From Persicaria tinctoria (Eukaryota; Streptophyta; Magnoliopsida; Caryophyllales; Polygonaceae): a stretch of 64,000 nt of DNA. How positions within the stretch are numbered: position 1 is the first letter of the stretch; each line of letters opens with the position of its first letter. This document shows positions 33,179 to 44,802 of the stretch, one piece after another. The notes beneath the pieces were generated by a model. It made no database searches and had not been told where the DNA came from. It worked only from the letters and a program-made list of their open reading frames with translations. Location: contig JBANSL010000004.1 of the NCBI GenBank assembly GCA_037127255.1, positions 15,383,967-15,447,966 of the forward strand, read 5' to 3'. A program made the position numbers and the translations under genes.

Positions 33179-33986
33179 TGCAAAAGTAAGGATGTTCAAT
33201 TCAAGAAACTTGAATATACGACATTGGTAAAAGCAAAAATTTCATAAAACTGAAAATATCTTCACATTTCAGTCAACCATTTTCAGTTCTCTCAAGCTAA
33301 ACTTCAAGATCTTATTTAATTCAGTAAAGAAAGGGAAGTGAATAGAGGGATTAAATACATACCATCTACTTCATATATTGAGATGAGCTTTCCATAGTTC
33401 TGAAGAGGCTAATATAGATCATGGTGCAACAGTTCAAATGATTGGATGAATACAAAAGCGAATAAACACGCACATATCGAAATTCAACATCTAGGGTATC
33501 CAGAGGTGAGGATTTTAGCTACCTATTGCTTTTCCGAAAATAGTATCCGAATCCAAACAATGTGGTTCCCTTCTTGTATCCACAATCAACTAGCATTTCA
33601 ACCATATCGTGGAAATGATATACCTCACTCACATGCAATAATTTTACAAATTAAACAAAACATTCAAAGGGAAACAAGTAACACGACAATCAAATTGGGA
33701 GAAAGAGTCATTACATTTCAAGAAATTGGGAGAAAGAATCAAATTGGGAGAAACCCCAAAGTCGACCTTTAAAACCCTAATTTTTCGAAAGGGGGTATAC
33801 CTGGCGCCACCAACTCCGACGGGTCCTTGGCGTCTCCACCTCTCCTTCCGGCGTCTGCGACCTCTCTTGGTTGCCGGCGATTCCTGCTCCTCCGGTCGGA
33901 CTATCCTCTCCTTTCCTCGTTTCTTCTGTGCTTCGTTTTTGGAATTGAACGTCCCATTGAACAAACAAACGGAGTAGGCTAGATCG

Positions 33987-34116
33987 GTTAGTTTTAACTG
34001 AGGAGGGGCACGGGGCGAAATTCATACAAACCTTAGGGGTACCGAGCGAATTTAGTGAATCTTTTGTACACCGCATGAAATAAGCAATACTTCAGGGGTA
34101 CCAGACAAAATTTCCG
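33987..34116. repeat. Right terminal inverted repeat of the MULE
   Basis: 130 bp, ends AAAATTTCCG, followed by the duplicated TTTAAATTT. Confidence 0.93.
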
Positions 34117-34125
34117 TTTAAATTT

Positions 34126-34807
34126 TTAATGAAAAGGAGTAAGTACGTTTTCTTAAGGGTATAAAAGCCATTTTGACTAAACAATGGCATGTTCATGGGC
34201 TGGCCCATTGGACTATTGAAGCTTGTTAAAGCCAATATTGGTCAATATCATGAGCCCAAATGTATACTCACTTTTTGAATTTAAGGACGTTTTATTACTT
34301 CCTTCATTTACCTTTTCGTATAGGCTTCGTAATGATGATAAAAATGAGGGTAAGTTATCGAAAATCACATATTAACTATCGAGTTTTTTTTTTAACAAAA
34401 AAAAAATATCTAGTTTTTTTACTTAACCACTTATTAAATTTAGAATTATATAAAACTAAATGTGACCCGACCTGACCAACCCAATCCAACCCAAAATCCA
34501 TTTGACTCGAACTTATCCAACTCAAAAACATACTAGATCTGATCCAAACCGGACCGAACATACAATATATATACCCTATATATGACCCGACTTGACATAT
34601 GACAGAATCCGAATGGATATACCTAAACCCCATCCGAACAATCTGATTGCCACATCTAGGCATGATTACTCGAGTTCTTCTGATTCAGAGGAAAAAAATA
34701 AAAATAAGATTTATGTGTTTTTTAATAATATTTGCTAATTTAAAGGCTAAAATAATTTTCAAAGAGTAATAAATCATAAATATACTTAGCTTAGTTTGTT
34801 TGATGTT
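34126..34807. other. AT-rich spacer between MULE and copia element
   Basis: No gene is seen. A stretch at 34460-34600 has ATCCAACCCAACCC / ACCCGACC-type repeats, a low-complexity pattern like the ends of some DNA transposons. Confidence 0.4.
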
Positions 34808-34812
34808 AGCAT

Positions 34813-35148
34813 TGTTGGACAATAACTCTGTGGAACCTGCGACAACCAACAAACTTGATATAGGACGTTAGTGGATGTAGGCCGAACTCGTTTCTGTGAA
34901 GAGGTTAGGGCTCCGCTGAAGCGTGGTATGGGAGCCACTGAATGAGAAACGTATTTGCCCTCGATGGTGGTGCAGGTAGTATGCGAGGCATCGTCCCCCA
35001 ATGATTTCACCAGCTTCTCTCACAGGTGCACTCGAGGGAGAGAAGTTGAAAATGTACGTAACAGGCCAGAACGAGAAAAGGATATGAGAAAATAGGAGAA
35101 GGAGAGAGACGATTGTTTTCACTGTATTTGAAACCTTAGCATGTGATC
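34813..35148 (-). repeat. Copia 3' LTR, first part
   Basis: Aligns with 52120-52465. Interrupted at TGATC by the Athila-like element and resumes at 44095. Confidence 0.88.
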
Positions 35149-37249
35149 TGTTGTAAGCCTAATTTGCCATGTTCTACATTTACTTTTATATCGATTTCTG
35201 CATACATTTCATGCATTTGGGCTAAGATAGTACAGAATCTATGTGGTTTATGGTTATTTGCCAAATTATGGAATCTACACCAGTTTCTGTTTAAATCGCA
35301 GAATTCGAGGCGTTTTACAGCAATTCTAAGGAAAGTCGGAAAAGCTCGGAAATCCACTACAGAAGTCCAAGGTCAAAGCAGCAGCGGAACCAGTCGAATC
35401 GAGCTAAGAACCCAAGCTACTCGATCTCGAGTAGCCCTTACTCGATCTCGACGAGAATGTCCGAGCACAGCCTTGTCGACCAGGAGCAACGTCGAGAGCC
35501 AGACCAACCAAGCTCCGGAACCCAACTCGATCTCGACAAGACCTGGTCGAGATCGACGAAGCCCAGTGCCACACCCTGAGTCGACGAGGAGAAGAGCTGA
35601 TCGAGAAGCCGAGGACAAGAAGCCGAGCACATCTCTACTCGACCTCGACTAGACCTGGTCGAGATCGACGAGCCACCCAGAGCCAGTCCGAGTCCATGCC
35701 GAGGAGAAGCTGCTCGACCAGGAGTCCACACCTCTACTCAATGTCGACTAGGGTTAGTCGAGATCGACTAAGCCCAGAGACCAGATCCATGCCTGTCAAG
35801 TAGAGCCGCCGAGGAAACCTAGTCGGGAAGGCCAGTCTACTCGAGATCGACTAGGTGTACTCGAGGTCGACGAGCGCCAGGAACCCATGTCCGAGCCACG
35901 TCGAGCAGAGCCACCCGAGAAGTCCAGTCGACAATGAGTCCTAGTCGATATCGACTAGCCTTTGTCGATATCGAGTAGCCCAGTTTCCGCAGACAAGTCG
36001 ACGTGAGTAGTCCGAGTAGAATTGGGAATCCTTGGGCACTAAGAAATCCGAGAATGGTCGAGAATTCTATCCAAATTTGATCAAGTTCTATCCATGGAGG
36101 GAGATCTATCAACACATGAAGAGTTACCCCTAGTTTAGATTTATCTTTTCCTTTAAAAATTTATGTCCTTATGCAATTTATTTATCTTTAAGCTTTAAGT
36201 AGATATAGATAGATGATTATTTCCTTGATTAGCAAGGTTTGATCACTATAAATAAAGCCCATGGGGCTCAGTTTTATTCATTCAATTTGAGAAGTAGAGA
36301 AGTAGTTCCACAGAGACAGTTTAGAAGTTCGAAGGTTTTAGGGTTTTGGCATTCAACGAGAGTTGGATTGCCGGGATTGTAAAGTCTTGGAATATAGTTT
36401 AATGCAAGTTGTTTCGTTTCAATCGATGATGTCTGAGTTTGCGATGAAGAGCGAGTAGTCCACCCACTTCTAGGGTTGGGGTGAGCCCGACAATAGCCAT
36501 GCATAATTGAGGTAAAAGATCCGACCTTTATCATGTTTTAAGCATTTCCCTACTTGTTGATGTGTTTATTGCCCATCTAATGGAGATCCATGCTAACAAC
36601 TTGGATTGTAAACATAAAATCGGTAGAGACAATTAGGATTTCTTGAAAGAGTTGTCTAATTGTTGGAAAAGGCGAAAGCTTAGTCCTTTGATGCGATTCA
36701 CATGATTATATGTTTGATTTTACCTTATGCATGTTTGGTTATCGTTGTTGCAAACCCCAATCTTGGAAATCTTTTAAATTAAGTTTAGTCGAAACCCCAA
36801 AGCATTTGTTCTTTATTTTCTTTCATTTTTAAGTTTCTGCTCTACTCGATCTCGACCAAGCCTGGTCGAGCTCGACTACTGATATTCGACCAAGGTCGCT
36901 GTAGCTTCTCCTGTGCAGGTACTCGACAAGCCAACTCGAAGTCGACAAAGGCCCTACTCGATATCGAGTACGCCTCGTCGAGATTGACTAGCCTGTGCCG
37001 AGTTGCTCCTGCTGTGTTCGACTGTGCCTGACCCCTGTCGACTAACCCTTAGTCGAGGTCGAGTACCACTGTTGTCGACTTCTGACCGTGAGATTCCACC
37101 GCTGCCTAGGATCCGCTGACACGCTTCCTCGTTGATCGATCCTGACTTCCCGCTGCTACATCAGGAGGAGGTCTTGTAATTATTTGCGTGGGCAGAATCT
37201 GGTTTGATTTATTTTGTTATATTTCATACTCGATTTCCTCCTAACAACA
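35149..37249 (+). repeat. 5' LTR of the Athila-like element
   Basis: 2101 bp. TCGA-motif clusters lie at about 35395-36000 and 36840-37080. A CACTATAAATAAAGCC TATA-like box lies near 36243. Confidence 0.95.
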
Positions 37250-37252
37250 AAT

Positions 37253-37270
37253 TGGCGCCGTTGCCGGGGA
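37253..37270 (+). promoter_or_regulatory. Primer-binding site, tRNA-Asp type
   Basis: TGGCGCCGTTGCCGGGGA, three bases after the 5' LTR. Complementary to the plant tRNA-Asp 3' end; used to start minus-strand DNA synthesis. Confidence 0.85.
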
Positions 37271-37332
37271 AGCTATTATTCGCGCCTTAGGTAGTTAGAT
37301 CTCACGTCTGCTTTGAGTTACTTTACAGGTGT

Positions 37333-40224
37333 ATGCGCCGTTCTGGTCAATCACCTGAGTTTGACGGCTTAGACGAACCAGAGCGCCTACTACACATCAG
37401 AGCTAAACTACAAAGAGCCATGGCGGCCGCTGAAACACAAGAACAACTGATTGCCAGGCTTACAAGGGAGCTAGCTGCAAAGGATGCCACTATCGCCAAT
37501 GAAAGGACAGCGAGGGAACAAGCAGCTGAGCGCGCAAGGCAAGCAGAAGCTGAGCTTGCCCAATATCCAACCACTGCTGAGGATTATATGCATCCAACTC
37601 TCGTCGTGCCTGAATCGGCGATTCTAATCCCTGAAAACTCTTTTGAAATTTGCACTCAAAATCTTATAGAGCTTAAAAACAATGCTTTTCATGGAAAATT
37701 TAATGAGTGTCCTCTTGAACATATTACCAATTTTCATGACATGTGTCGTACTCTTGCTGAAGGTACAACTCTGGAATATGTCAAGATGAAAGCTTTTCGC
37801 TGGTCTCTCGCTGGACCTGCACTGAAGTGGCTTGAAGGGCTGAAACCAAGATCTCTCACCACATGGGCCCAAGTAGAGCAAGAGTTTTTGAACAAATACT
37901 TCCCACCCGCCAAGACAACACTTCTCCGCCAGAAAATCACCGCCTTCAAACAAAAACAAGGGGAACCACTGGCAAAGGCATGGGAACGCTACAAAGAGCT
38001 GTTGCGATGTTGCCCTACTCATGGACAGCCACCCTACGTCATTCAGGAGATCTTCTTCAACTCTCTTGATCAAGTCACTAAGGACAGAATCAACCATTAT
38101 ACTCGCTATGAGTATCTGACGATGCCACCAAGTGACGCATGGGGTGTGCTAGAAAAGCTCACTAACTACGACAACAAATATGGGGCTCCTACAAACTATG
38201 AGGAGAACTCCTACGCCAGGCCAGCACCATCTATGCCACTCTATGAGCCAGCAAAGGAGATTGACCCAGATGTCATGGAACAGTTCTACAGAGACCAGAA
38301 TCGCAAGCTCCTCAAGCAAGTCAAATACCTATCTGTCAATCAGCCTTGCATCGAATGCGGATCACAGAGGCACACCACTACTGAGTGCCCACACACAGAG
38401 CAAGTCAAAATGGCAGAGACACACGAGGAGGCAGCTTACGCAGGGGGTCCCAATCGCTACATGGGAGATCAAAGGTTCTATCAACCACAGTGGAACCAAG
38501 GTCCTCCTAGGAATCCCCCACCTTACAGAGCTCCAGGACATCCAGAAAGGGATCAAAAGAAGGATGATCTGCAGCTGATCCTTGAGGAAATGCGTCGGAA
38601 TCAGGGCACCATCAACAACCAGTTCCAGAACATCACTACAAAATTTGGAGAACTGGACATCTGGAAAAGGGGAATAGAAACACAGATGGGGCAAATCGCT
38701 GCACAGATCCCACGACCGTCCGGCAAGCTCCCTGGGCAAACAGAACCAAATCCTAAGGGGAACACCGGACATGTCGCAGCTATCAAACTCAGGAGTGGGC
38801 ATCAGTTACACGAGCCAGAGGTCGGGAAACAGCAAAATAAGGCAGAGCAGCAACTCGAGACAGAGCAGAACCTGGTCGATCTCGAGGAGCCCGTACTCGA
38901 TGTCGACAAGCCGCTACTCGACACAGACCAGAAGTTGAGCTTGGACTCCGCTGCGCAAACCAGCAACTCCAGGTCGACCACCCTACTCGATGTCGAGGAG
39001 CCCGTGGTCGAGATCGAGGAGCAGCAAGCCGAGGTCGATGACTCTGCAACGCCCCCGACAGCTGATCTGGCTTCGAAGCAGAAAAAGCCACTGCCTTTCC
39101 CTTCAAAAGCACAGAAAGATCCCACTGCAGGTAGGTTCACCAGATTTGTTAATATGCTGCAAGAACTGAATGTTTCTATTCCTTTTACAGAAGCCCTGCA
39201 AGAGATGCCTGGATATGTCAAATTTCTAAAGGAAATCCTGAGCAAGAAGCGATCCATCTCAGAGATCGCAGGCGAATGCAAAGTACTCCACTTCCCTGAA
39301 AAGAGACCTGACCCTGGTAAGTTTTCTGTTATTGTGGGTTTTGGACAATATAAATATGATTCTCTGTGCGATTTAGGAGCAAGTGTGAGCATCATGCCTC
39401 TATCAATCTGGCGGAAGGTCAAAATAGGATGCATAGAACCTGTGGATGCCAAACTATACATGGCAAACAATACAGTGGTCATCCCTACAAGTATAGTTGA
39501 GAATGTCCCTGTCCAGGTTGGTAAATTCTTTGTTCCAGCCGATTTCCTTATCATAGACTGTGTTGAAGATCCTACTAGCCCTATTATTCTTGGTAGACCA
39601 TTCTTAGCTACTGCAGATGCCAGAATTAGTGTCAAGAATCGCTCGCTCACCTTCACCATAGGCGATGAGGTTTTGGATTTCTCTTTTGGCCCTGCAAAGG
39701 AGGAAATTTCATGGCTGGAGGTGAAAAGCATCAGCAACCACGAGACCCAGCAAACAGCGGAGGAAAGCGCCAGAATTGTACTCGAGGTCGACAAACCCTC
39801 CTCGATCTCGACAAGCACTCTACTCGATATCGACAAAGCTCAGTCGACATCTACAACCACTGCTGAGCCACTGACTTGCCCAGAGCCTAAGTACGGGGTC
39901 CTTGTACTCGAGGTCGACCAGCAGTACTTGACATCGAGTAGACCCAAGCCCAAAGATTTTTGTTTTGGGTCCGAAAGGGTAAGTTCAGGTATAAATTCTA
40001 CTCCCCCTCAGTCCATAAATAAAATTTTCAATGATTTAAGGGGTGATAAGACACCATGGCAAGAGAATCTGCGAAAGGTAAGGGCTACAAGGAAGAAGAA
40101 GAAGAAAGAGAAGGGAGATGATGCAAGCAACCATCTAGCAGCCGAGCTTGCATACTACCATCAGGACCTAGATGATCCAGGAGAAGGGCCAAGCATGAGC
40201 GGGCCCCACAATAATGGTCCTTGA
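37333..40224 (+). CDS. Athila-like Gag-protease polyprotein, 963 aa
   Basis: Intact frame from the first ATG after the primer site. Residues about 20-80 form a charged coiled coil (QEQLIARLTRELAAKD). Residues about 105-290 are the retrotransposon gag domain (LKWLEGLKPRSLTTWAQVEQ, FLNKYFPPAKT). A CCHC zinc knuckle CIECGSQRHTTTEC lies at about 339-352. The aspartic protease is near 665-790, with DLGAS at about 680 and IILGRPFL downstream. Plant Athila proteases often have DLGAS rather than DSG/DTG. Two acidic insertions (about 513-575 and 815-880; LVDLEEPVLDVDKP, VLEVDKP, LLDIDKA) are encoded by the same TCGA motif that fills the LTR. The ORF ends in a basic stretch (RATRKKKKKEKG) and a short tail. 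There is no polymerase. Confidence 0.9.
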   Translation: MRRSGQSPEFDGLDEPERLLHIRAKLQRAMAAAETQEQLIARLTRELAAKDATIANERTAREQAAERARQAEAELAQYPTTAEDYMHPTLVVPESAILIPENSFEICTQNLIELKNNAFHGKFNECPLEHITNFHDMCRTLAEGTTLEYVKMKAFRWSLAGPALKWLEGLKPRSLTTWAQVEQEFLNKYFPPAKTTLLRQKITAFKQKQGEPLAKAWERYKELLRCCPTHGQPPYVIQEIFFNSLDQVTKDRINHYTRYEYLTMPPSDAWGVLEKLTNYDNKYGAPTNYEENSYARPAPSMPLYEPAKEIDPDVMEQFYRDQNRKLLKQVKYLSVNQPCIECGSQRHTTTECPHTEQVKMAETHEEAAYAGGPNRYMGDQRFYQPQWNQGPPRNPPPYRAPGHPERDQKKDDLQLILEEMRRNQGTINNQFQNITTKFGELDIWKRGIETQMGQIAAQIPRPSGKLPGQTEPNPKGNTGHVAAIKLRSGHQLHEPEVGKQQNKAEQQLETEQNLVDLEEPVLDVDKPLLDTDQKLSLDSAAQTSNSRSTTLLDVEEPVVEIEEQQAEVDDSATPPTADLASKQKKPLPFPSKAQKDPTAGRFTRFVNMLQELNVSIPFTEALQEMPGYVKFLKEILSKKRSISEIAGECKVLHFPEKRPDPGKFSVIVGFGQYKYDSLCDLGASVSIMPLSIWRKVKIGCIEPVDAKLYMANNTVVIPTSIVENVPVQVGKFFVPADFLIIDCVEDPTSPIILGRPFLATADARISVKNRSLTFTIGDEVLDFSFGPAKEEISWLEVKSISNHETQQTAEESARIVLEVDKPSSISTSTLLDIDKAQSTSTTTAEPLTCPEPKYGVLVLEVDQQYLTSSRPKPKDFCFGSERVSSGINSTPPQSINKIFNDLRGDKTPWQENLRKVRATRKKKKKEKGDDASNHLAAELAYYHQDLDDPGEGPSMSGPHNNGP

Positions 40225-41988
40225 GTGCTAAAAAAGGAGAAGTCGGCCTAGCGACTCTAAAATCTAGAGCATGTATATAGAACTTTATGAACTTTTTGGA
40301 CTTTTTGAACTTTTTGGTTTTTGTTTTTTTGTTTTGTTTTTTTTGGTCTTTTGGATTAGAATACTTCATGTGGATAGTCTTGTCTTTGGGTGCAATCTAA
40401 CACTTTTAGGTCGGCAAAACATATAAAGGATTGCGAAAAATGGAATAGGAAGTCCCTGAAAACCAGTCGAAATCGACGAAGGCCAAGTCGACAACGACAA
40501 GAAGGAGCAACCCAGACACTACTCGATCTCGAGTAGACATACTCGACATCGACAAGCCACCAGAGCTCCTCGACTTCAGAATCCACCAGACGCAGAGCAG
40601 CCTACTCGAGATCGAGTACATTGTACTCGATATCGACGAGCACCCTACTCGACATACACTGATTCGTCCTCTTCGATGTTCTATCCTGTGAGTTCCTTCC
40701 TTTACCCCTGTTTTTATTTTATTTTATACAGTGAGGACACTGTAATGTTTAAGTATGGGGTGGGGGAAGGGCTTACTTCATGCACATTGACCATATTTGA
40801 CATATTTTGTGCATATTTAGAATTTATTTCTTTGAATTGCTACATGGCTATTTTGGAATGCATTATTGATTTATGTGCTTACATGCATGATTTCCAAAAA
40901 GTTTGAGAAAAATGACCCCCATTGAAAAGTTTGAAATAATGTCATGGAAGCTTATATTGAACTCGACGATGCAAAATTGGATTCATTAGAGATATAACAT
41001 GAAATTGCCTAGTAAAGGGAAGTCACAATGAAGTGCACATTTTATTGAAAACCATGAAAGGAGGTAAAATTTGAAGTTGCTTTTGACATATTGCATGATA
41101 AGAGGATGGAGGACTTTTTATTTCCATATAATGCTCATTGTTTATATTCCTAGCCTTACCTATGCTTATGCATCACAAAAGCCATAATATGCCTTATTTC
41201 GTATATTGCTCCACATGATCTAAATATTGCCATTCTTTACCTTATCCGGGGATTATGTTGAGAATGATGTTACATTATGGAGATGTTATATGGTTGTTGT
41301 GTTTTTATTATCATTATCGAAGTTTGGAAGGAAATTGTTTGAATTATATGGAAAATTTAATGAGTGAAAGAAAATCCAATCACCTCAGGAGATAAAGGTA
41401 GATTGACCCTGCTCTCTGAGATAATAGTTTGGAGAGATGGGACACATTGTGAGGAGTCCAAAGAACTAAGTATCCGGGGCCATTCATGACACCCATGTTT
41501 GCGACTCGCGAGAAGGCAGTGCTGAGGTTAGAGAGGTAAAAGCATTATTATTGAGAAAAAGAATTATGAAAGGTGATGAATGTTATGGAGAAAGAATGTG
41601 GTACGAACCATTTCAAAAGAATGTGGTACGAAATTCAGTTTGGAAATACTCCATTTCCCCGGATCATAAGCACCACATAGCCAAAAATTGCCCACCTTTA
41701 GCCTTTTACCAAATCTACTTCTTATTTGAGCTTAAATTGAAGTCCTCTTGATTATTGTTGCTTTGTCACATAAATTGTTTTTTTAGTATAAGCCTCCTTT
41801 TGTGAATAGATGTTGCCTTTGTATATTTGCACATGCATGGATCTGTGACACTAGTACCTTTTCGAGGACGGTAATTGATTGCAAGGTCATATGAGAATGA
41901 ATCTAATATGTTGAGAGTTTTGATTTCTTCCCCTGAATGACAAATAAAAGTATTGCTTGAGGACAAGCAAGCTTAAGTATGGGGTGTT
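40225..41988 (+). other. 3' untranslated region of the Athila-like element
   Basis: No ORF of note. It begins with GAAGTCGGCCTAGCGACT, shared with the minus-strand element at 59.07 kb. It contains a TCGA cluster (40460-40660), a GACACCCATG box near 41489, and near the end TTGCTTGAGGACAAGCAA, a 7-bp inverted repeat with loop AGGA. GTATGGGGTGTT before the 3' LTR is the likely polypurine tract. Confidence 0.75.
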
Positions 41989-44089
41989 TGTTGTAAGCCT
42001 AATTTGCCATGTTCTACATTTACTTTTATATCGATTTCTGCATACATTTCATGCATTTGGGCTAAGATAGTACAAAATCTATGTGGTTTATGGTTATTTG
42101 CCAAATTATGGAATCTACACTAGTTTCTGTTTAAATCGCAGAATTCGAGGCGTTTTACAGCAATTCTAAGGAAGGTCGGAAAAGCTCGTAAATCCACTAC
42201 AGAAGTCCAAGGTCAAAGCAGCAGCGGAACCAGTCGAATCGAGCTAAGAACCCAAGCTACTCGATCTCGAGTAGCCCTTACTCGATCTCGACGAGAATGT
42301 CCGAGCACAGCCTTGTCGACCAGGAGCAACGTCGAGAGCCAGACCAACCAAGCTCCGGAACCCAACTCGATCTCGACAAGACCTGGTCGAGATCGACGAA
42401 GCCCAGTGCCACACCCTGAGTCGACGAGGAGAAGAGTTGATTGAGAAGCCGAGGACAAGAAACCGAGCACATCTCTACTCGACCTCGACTAGACCTGGTC
42501 AAGATCGACGAGCCACCTAGAGCTAGTCCGAGTCCATGCCAAGAAGAAGCTGCTCGACCAGGAGTCCACACCTCTACTCGATGTCGACTAGGGTTAGTCG
42601 AGATCAACTAAGCCCAGAGACCAGATCCATGCCTGTCGAGTAGAGCCGCCGAGGAAACCTAGTCGGGAAGGCCAGTCTACTCGAGATCGACTAGGTGTAC
42701 TCGAGGTCGACGAGCGCCAGGAACCCATGTCCGAGCCACGTCGATCAGAGCCACCCGAGAAGTCCAATCGACAATGAGTCCTAGTCGATATCGACTAGCC
42801 TTTGTCGAAATCGAGTAGCCCGGTTTCCGCAGACAAGTCGACGTGAGCAGTCCGACTAGAATTGGGAATCCTTGGGCACGAAGAAATCCGAGAATGGCCG
42901 AGAATTCTATCCAAATTTGATCAAGTTCTATCCATGGAGGGAGATCTGTCAACACATGAAGAGTTACCCCTAGTTTAGATTTATCTTTTCCTTTAAAAAT
43001 TTATGTCCTTATGCAATTTATTTATCTTTAAGCTTTAAGTAGATATAGATAGATGATTATTTCCTTGATTAGCAAGGTTTGATCACTATAAATAAATCCC
43101 ATGAGGCTCAGTTTTATTCATTCAATTTGAGAAGTAGAGAAGTAGTTCCACATAGACAGTTTAGAAGTTCGAAGGTTTTAGGGTTTTGGCATTCAACGAG
43201 AGTTGGATTGCCGGGATTGTAAAGTCTTGGAATATAGTTTAATGCAAGTTGTTTCCTTTCAATCGATGATGTCTGAGTTTGCGATGAAGAGCGAGTAGTC
43301 CACCCACTTCTAGGGTTGGGGTGAGCCCGACAATAGCCATGCATAATTGAGGTAAAAGATCCGACCTTTATCATGTTTTAAGCATTTCCCTACTTGTTGA
43401 TGTGTTTATTGCCCATCTAATGGAGATCCATGCTAACAACTTGGATTGTAAACATAAAATCGGTAGAGACGATTAGGATTTCTTGAAAGAGTTGTCTAAT
43501 TGTTGGAAAAGGCGAAAGCTTAGTCCTTTGATGCGATTCATATGATTATATGTTTGATTTTACCTTATGCATGTTTGGTTATCGTTGTTGCAAACCCCAA
43601 TCTTGGAAGTCTTTTAAATTAAGTTTAGTCGAAACCCCAAAGCATTTGTTCTTTATTTTCTTTCATTTTTAAGTTTCTGCTCTACTCAATCTCGACCAAG
43701 CCTGGTCGAGCTCGACTACTGATATTCGACCAAGGTCGTTGTAGCTTCTCCTGTGCAGGTACTCGACAAGCCAACTCGAAGTCGACAAAGGCCCTACTCG
43801 ATATCGAGTACGCCTAATCGAGATCGACTAGCCTGTGCCGAGTTGCTGCTGATGTGTTCGACTGTGCCTGACCCCTGTCGACTAACCCTTAGTCGAGGTC
43901 GAGTACCACTGTTGTCGACTTCTGACCGTGAGATTCCACCGCTGCCTAGGATCCGCTGACACGCTTCCTCGTGGATCGATCCTGACTTCCCGCTGCTACA
44001 TCATGAGGAAGTCTTGTAATTATTTGCGTGGGCAGAATCTGGTTTGATTTATTTTGTTATATTTCATACTCGATTTCCTCCTAACAACA
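41989..44089 (+). repeat. 3' LTR of the Athila-like element
   Basis: 2101 bp, colinear with the 5' LTR without visible gaps. Confidence 0.95.
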
Positions 44090-44094
44090 TGATC

Positions 44095-44419
44095 TCCTGA
44101 TATAGCTGCAGAAATCATCATTCAACCGTAAGCAAAGGAAGATTTCAGTCTATCTTCATAAGATGATGGCTTATCCAAAATCGAAAAGATAAGTTTTCAG
44201 TGAAAAATAATATTCGCAGATAAACACTAACAAGTCTATCCATAATATCTCCGTCCTCAAGAAAAGATATTTTTCGCAAAGCTCCATCTCATCCTCTACC
44301 TCTCAATGTAGGTAGTGGAAAAGTCTACTTAAAACCTTATTTAGGATACCCTTCCAATGTAGGATGGGGAAGTCCAAGAGATACCTTAAAAACCCCAACT
44401 CTAGACATTATATCCAACA
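44095..44419 (-). repeat. Copia 3' LTR, second part
   Basis: Continues the LTR broken at 35148. Aligns with about 52466-52795 and ends TATCCAACA. Confidence 0.88.
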
Positions 44420-44802
44420 ATCCCCCACAAATGCCGAGAGAAGGGTTTAAAAACTGAGGTTTTGAAAACATATTTTGAGCGTGTCGAGGTTAGTGCTTAC
44501 ACGCTGATGTCTTGCGACTTGAATCAACACATAGTGAAACAGGCGATCCATTTGATAGAGCGAATGACCAAAGGCCTTGAATTCTTCCACTTATGGGTAA
44601 ACCAACAACACACACCTTCCACGGGGCCCTATAACATTATACTAAGTCTTATCAGATAAGACATCCAAGTTTTGGCACAGCTTGGGTGCTCATGAGTGTT
44701 CTAGTGAAGACCACTCATCGTCTTACCTTGGAGGGTTGCCAATCCCTTGCACTCACGTAGGTGATTTCAACATATTTGTCTTAATACAGAATTCCCCCAC
44801 AA
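44420..44802 (-). other. Copia 3' untranslated region
   Basis: Lies between the copia polypurine tract (on minus TTTGTGGGGGAT before 44419) and the second nested gypsy element. No ORF of note is recognised. Confidence 0.55.

Larger units (their letters stand above)
30679..34116. mobile_element. Mutator-like element, non-autonomous Pack-MULE
   Basis: Terminal inverted repeats of 130 bp (30679-30808 and 33987-34116) start CGGAAATTT. A perfect 9-bp duplication TTTAAATTT flanks them (30670-30678 and 34117-34125), the diagnostic size for MULEs. No mudrA transposase is seen. Both ends have GC-rich exon-like sequence ending in a splice donor pointing inwards (AGCCAG/GTAAGT at 31141 on plus; GCGCCAG/GTATAC near 33800 on minus). 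The interior holds a STICHEL-like exon on minus and a tRNA-like sequence. Confidence 0.93.
35149..44089 (+). mobile_element. Athila-like Ty3/gypsy retrotransposon, gag-protease only
   Basis: Two 2101-bp LTRs (35149-37249 and 41989-44089) run TGTTG..CAACA. About 40 differences are visible, near 98% identity, so the insertion is fairly recent. A perfect duplication TGATC flanks it (35144-35148 and 44090-44094). The primer-binding site TGGCGCCGTTGCCGGGGA (37253-37270) matches tRNA-Asp as used by Athila/Tat elements. The gag-protease ORF is intact; RT, RNase H and integrase are absent, so it needs a helper. Confidence 0.95.

Noticed and set aside
37624..38097. 157-codon minus frame within gag
   Set aside because: Antisense shadow of the gag domain.
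38802..39836. 344-codon minus frame opposite the Gag-protease ORF
   Set aside because: Antisense to a clear Gag-protease frame, Ser-rich, no domain.
35149..44089. Idea of an infectious or envelope-bearing retrovirus
   Set aside because: The element has only gag-protease and no envelope or polymerase; the downstream ORF of the second element shows no clear signal peptide or membrane anchor.
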